Shown here in pieces: positions 6,542 to 8,394 of a DNA stretch of 8,394 nt (its first letter is position 1; each line of letters begins with the position of its first letter). The notes below the pieces were generated by a model. The model had not been told where the DNA came from. It searched no databases and saw only the letters and a list, made by a program, of their open reading frames with translations. The stretch spans positions 1 through 8,394 of the forward strand of contig SLST01000335.1 in NCBI GenBank assembly GCA_007130265.1, in the 5' to 3' direction. This DNA is from Spirochaetales bacterium. GTDB lineage: Bacteria > Spirochaetota > Spirochaetia > DSM-27196 > SLST01. A program made the translations under genes and the position numbers.

Positions 6542-7991
6542 GGCCGGGCGTTCGGGCCGATCGTTCGGCCGGGTGCTCAGGCGGATCGACGTCAGGCTCA
6601 CACTCTGGTTCTCCGCCGTCTTCCTCGTCTCAGCCCTGGTTCTCTATGGCTTCACCTTCGCCAACCTCTTCCAGACGCTGCGCGAGGAGGATCGCCAGGA
6701 CCTTCAGGCGCGCGCACTCAGCTACCTCGTGCGGTACCGCACAGCCATGAACGAGCGCTCGGGCATCACATTCCTCGTCAACGAACTCAGCAACGACGTG
6801 CTCACCCCGGCCGGCCGGCCATTCCTCGCCCGCATTGCGACCTCGGAGAACGTCCGGGTCTTCCTCGCGATTCCGCTCCGGGAGTGGCAGGAGTTCGACC
6901 TCTCGATTCTCGATGAGAGCCGAACCCCGCACGCAGAGGGTTTTCTGACGATCGCGGATGATCGACTCAACTACGAGCTCGAAGTGCTCGGAGTCCGTCT
7001 GTCCGAAAACTACGTGCTGCAGATCGGAGGCGATACGCGCAACCGGGGCAACCTCCTGCGGCTTTTCCAGCGCAGCTTTCTGCTGACGTTTTCCGTCATG
7101 CTTGGGGTGAGCCTCGCCGGCGGACTCTTCTTCGCGGCGCGTTCGCTGCGACCGATCGGCGCGCTCAATCAGACCGTGAGATCCATCATCGAGACCGGAG
7201 AGCTCGATCGGCGTATTCCCGCGCGCCACTCGAGTGACGATCTCGATGAGATGATCGGGTCGGTGAACGCGATGCTCGACCGCATCCAGTCACTGGTGAC
7301 TGGACTGCGCGATTCACTCGATTCGGTTGCGCACGATCTGCGAACGCCGCTGACGCGTCTGCGCAGCACGGCCGAGAGCGCGCTTCGCGAAGAGGCGGAT
7401 CACGAGGCGAGCCGTGAGGCTCTGAGTGACGCACTCGAGGAGTCGGACCGGATTCTGGGCATGCTCAACGCGATGATGGACATCTCGGAGGCCGAAAGCG
7501 GTGTGATGAGATTGAAGCGCAGACCGGTGGATCTCGCGCGTCTGGCAAGCGAGGTCGCGGAGGTCTACTCGTTGCTGGCCGACGAGTCTCAGATGCGTAT
7601 CCGTGTCGAGACCGACGATGAGCTGCTCGTGTACGCCGATCCTGCCCGGATGCGTCAGGTGATTGGGAACCTGTACGACAATGCCGTGAAGTACGGTCGC
7701 CCGGGAAGCGACGTCGTTGTGACCGGTCGAGTCTTCGGCGGTCACGACGACGAGGTCGAGCTCTGCGTGACCAACCAGGGGCGTCCGATACCCGCGGCGG
7801 ACATCCACCGGATCTGGAACCGTCTCTATCGCGGTGAGGGAGCCGGGGACCGTCGGGACGGGCTCGGACTGGGGCTGGCGCTCGTCCGGGCGATCGTGCA
7901 GGCGCATCTGGGCAGGGTCGAAGTCTCGAGCTCGCCCGCCGACGGTACACGCTTCGCCATCGTCCTGCCGCGCAACATTACAAAAGTGTAA
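6507..7991 (+). CDS. Membrane sensor histidine kinase, CusS/HprS-like
   Basis: Inner-membrane kinase, partner of the regulator it overlaps by 35 bases; 494 residues from the ATG at 6507. Order of parts: cytoplasmic N-terminus, TM1 (about 32-52), extracytoplasmic sensor (about 53-190), TM2 (about 191-211), HAMP (about 212-263, with RPIGALNQ), HisKA with phospho-accepting His276 in SVAHDLRTPLTR, then the ATPase domain with N-box NLYDNAVKYG (Asn388, Asn392) and G2 box GLGLGLAL (452-459). The G1 box reads TNQGRPI in place of the usual DxGxGI; E. coli CusS has a similar NPGTPI, so this marks the heavy-metal-sensor-type subgroup and not a dead kinase. The sensor region has no Cys, one His (142) and one Met (81), poor material for Cu/Ag binding. 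The ligand is therefore unknown. The start was chosen from GGAG six bases upstream. Confidence 0.94.
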   Translation: MSSEHRVSTEAEAGRSGRSFGRVLRRIDVRLTLWFSAVFLVSALVLYGFTFANLFQTLREEDRQDLQARALSYLVRYRTAMNERSGITFLVNELSNDVLTPAGRPFLARIATSENVRVFLAIPLREWQEFDLSILDESRTPHAEGFLTIADDRLNYELEVLGVRLSENYVLQIGGDTRNRGNLLRLFQRSFLLTFSVMLGVSLAGGLFFAARSLRPIGALNQTVRSIIETGELDRRIPARHSSDDLDEMIGSVNAMLDRIQSLVTGLRDSLDSVAHDLRTPLTRLRSTAESALREEADHEASREALSDALEESDRILGMLNAMMDISEAESGVMRLKRRPVDLARLASEVAEVYSLLADESQMRIRVETDDELLVYADPARMRQVIGNLYDNAVKYGRPGSDVVVTGRVFGGHDDEVELCVTNQGRPIPAADIHRIWNRLYRGEGAGDRRDGLGLGLALVRAIVQAHLGRVEVSSSPADGTRFAIVLPRNITKV

Positions 7992-7993
7992 GA
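7976..7993. promoter_or_regulatory. CusR/HprR-like operator upstream of htrA
   Basis: The sequence CATTACAAAAGTGTAAGA spans the last codons and stop of the kinase gene. Its core is an inverted repeat, TTACA-AAAG-TGTAA. Compared with the CusR/HprR box as I recall it from E. coli (CATTACAAAATTGTAATG), 15 of 18 positions agree. Its centre lies about 53 bases before the predicted htrA transcription start, a usual place for an OmpR-family activator. The neighbouring regulator resembles CusR, so autoregulated or adjacent control of htrA is plausible. The match is by eye and the consensus is from memory. Confidence 0.5.
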
Positions 7994-7994
7994 C

Positions 7995-8012
7995 TGCGGC
8001 AAGGTTGCCGCA
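7995..8012. repeat. Perfect inverted repeat between kinase gene and htrA
   Basis: TGCGGCAA and TTGCCGCA form perfect 8-base arms around a GG centre; as RNA this folds into a 7-bp stem with an AGGT loop. There is no T tract after it, so it is not a standard intrinsic terminator. Its centre is about 34 bases before the predicted htrA start and covers the region where a -35 box would be, so a protein-binding site is another option. Confidence 0.6.
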
Positions 8013-8024
8013 ATGGTCGACCCC

Positions 8025-8030
8025 TATACT
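8025..8030 (+). promoter_or_regulatory. Candidate -10 box of the htrA-like gene
   Basis: TATACT matches TATAAT at five of six positions and ends seven bases before the ATG at 8038. No good -35 is found at 16-18 bases upstream (AGGTTG at 17), as expected for an activator-dependent promoter. The predicted transcript begins at or one base before the ATG. Confidence 0.5.
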
Positions 8031-8037
8031 CTCCAAC

Positions 8038-8394
8038 ATGAACAGGTCGTTCTGGAGTGTGAGACTTCGGAAAATCATGATTGGCTGTGCGGTGGCCGTT
8101 CTGGTAGCGTTCCCGGGAGGCTCGTTCCTCCCGAGGGCCCAGGCACAGAGTACCCCCGCCGAAGGCGGCCCCCCCTCACTCGACACCCCCGCGAGTGAAG
8201 AGATCCTCTGGGCCTACCAGAACGCCTTCCGCAGAGCCGCTCATGAGGCCTTGCCGGTTGTCGTGAAGATCGACGTCGTGGATGTCGTCACGCAGCGAGT
8301 CCCGTCGGTGCAGAACCCTTTCGGCTTCTTCTTCGGTCCGCGAACCGACGAGGAACCGCAGGAGCGTGAGTTTCGCCGCCCCGGGCTCGGCTCG
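8038..8394 (+). CDS. HtrA/DegP-like exported serine protease, N-terminal part only
   Basis: The first 119 residues of a probable trypsin-like protease that degrades misfolded envelope proteins. The N-terminus is a signal peptide: basic RLRK, a hydrophobic stretch at about 13-31, and an AQA-QS cleavage site after Ala36. After a Pro/Gly-rich linker comes an amphipathic helix and HEALPVVVKIDV (about 69-80), matching the family's A-x-x-x-x-P-AVV-x-I start of the protease domain. NPFGFFFG then corresponds to the PFF-type loop. The visible end, FRRPGLGS, is where HtrA proteins read GxGSGVI. The catalytic His, Asp and Ser and any PDZ domains lie beyond the window, so activity cannot be judged. There is no Shine-Dalgarno before the ATG, and TATACT ends seven bases upstream. 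The gene follows the kinase by 46 bases on the same strand with its own promoter-like sequence. Confidence 0.82.
   Translation, partial: MNRSFWSVRLRKIMIGCAVAVLVAFPGGSFLPRAQAQSTPAEGGPPSLDTPASEEILWAYQNAFRRAAHEALPVVVKIDVVDVVTQRVPSVQNPFGFFFGPRTDEEPQEREFRRPGLGS

Noticed and set aside
5717..6601. 294-codon minus-strand open frame opposite mnmA and the response regulator
   Set aside because: Shadow of strongly supported plus-strand genes; no motifs seen.
7995..8012. Inverted repeat as an intrinsic terminator of the kinase operon
   Set aside because: No run of T follows the stem; the next bases are ATGGTCGACC. Kept only as an inverted repeat of unknown role.
8077..8088. Possible lipobox (IGC at residues 15-17) in the htrA-like protein
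   Set aside because: The cysteine lies at the start of the hydrophobic stretch and not at its end; a signal peptidase I site (AQA) fits better.
8013..8198. Small plus-strand open frame overlapping the htrA start
   Set aside because: It is out of frame with the protease, which has a signal peptide and family motifs. This frame shows neither.

Overview
The window is GC-rich bacterial chromosome, almost wall-to-wall coding, with two divergent gene blocks that fire away from a roughly 116-base spacer (4667-4782). The likely host is a free-living, GC-rich member of the Spirochaetota. This rests on gene order: the minus-strand series HMG-CoA synthase, type 2 isopentenyl-diphosphate isomerase, class II HMG-CoA reductase, mevalonate-diphosphate decarboxylase, with mnmA directly beside the synthase, is the order I recall from Borrelia (around BB0682-BB0686). 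The lineage call is an inference; the gene identities are not.

Minus strand, 4666 down to 1: a tightly overlapping mevalonate-pathway operon mvaS-fni-mvaA-mvaD. Stops and starts overlap by 25, 8 and 4 bases, so translation is probably coupled. It covers entry into the pathway (HMG-CoA synthesis and reduction) and its end (decarboxylation to IPP and isomerisation to DMAPP). The two kinases are not in the window; in Borrelia they follow mvaD, so they may lie just beyond base 1. mvaD is cut by the window edge, probably only a few residues short. A 15-bp tandem repeat spans the fni/mvaA junction and creates a decoy in-frame ATG.

Plus strand, 4783 to 7991: mnmA (tRNA 2-thiouridylase), then an OmpR-family response regulator and its sensor kinase, all with overlapping ends, so a tRNA-modification gene appears to be co-transcribed with a two-component system. 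Both regulator and kinase look like the CusR/CusS (HprR/HprS) family, but the sensor domain has no cysteine and almost no metal ligands.

Plus strand, 7976 to 8394: a 46-base gap, then the 5' part of an exported HtrA/DegP-like serine protease. The gap and the end of the kinase gene hold an 18-base sequence matching the recalled CusR/HprR palindrome at 15 of 18 bases, a second perfect inverted repeat, and a good -10 box with a poor -35. The simplest model is an envelope-stress circuit in which the CusRS-like pair activates htrA. Both mnmA and htrA lack a Shine-Dalgarno sequence and have a -10 box six or seven bases before ATG, suggesting leaderless transcripts.

I found no RNA genes, insertion sequences, CRISPR arrays or intrinsic terminators. 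The genes are known families; the new-looking part is the regulatory arrangement, not an unknown enzyme system.
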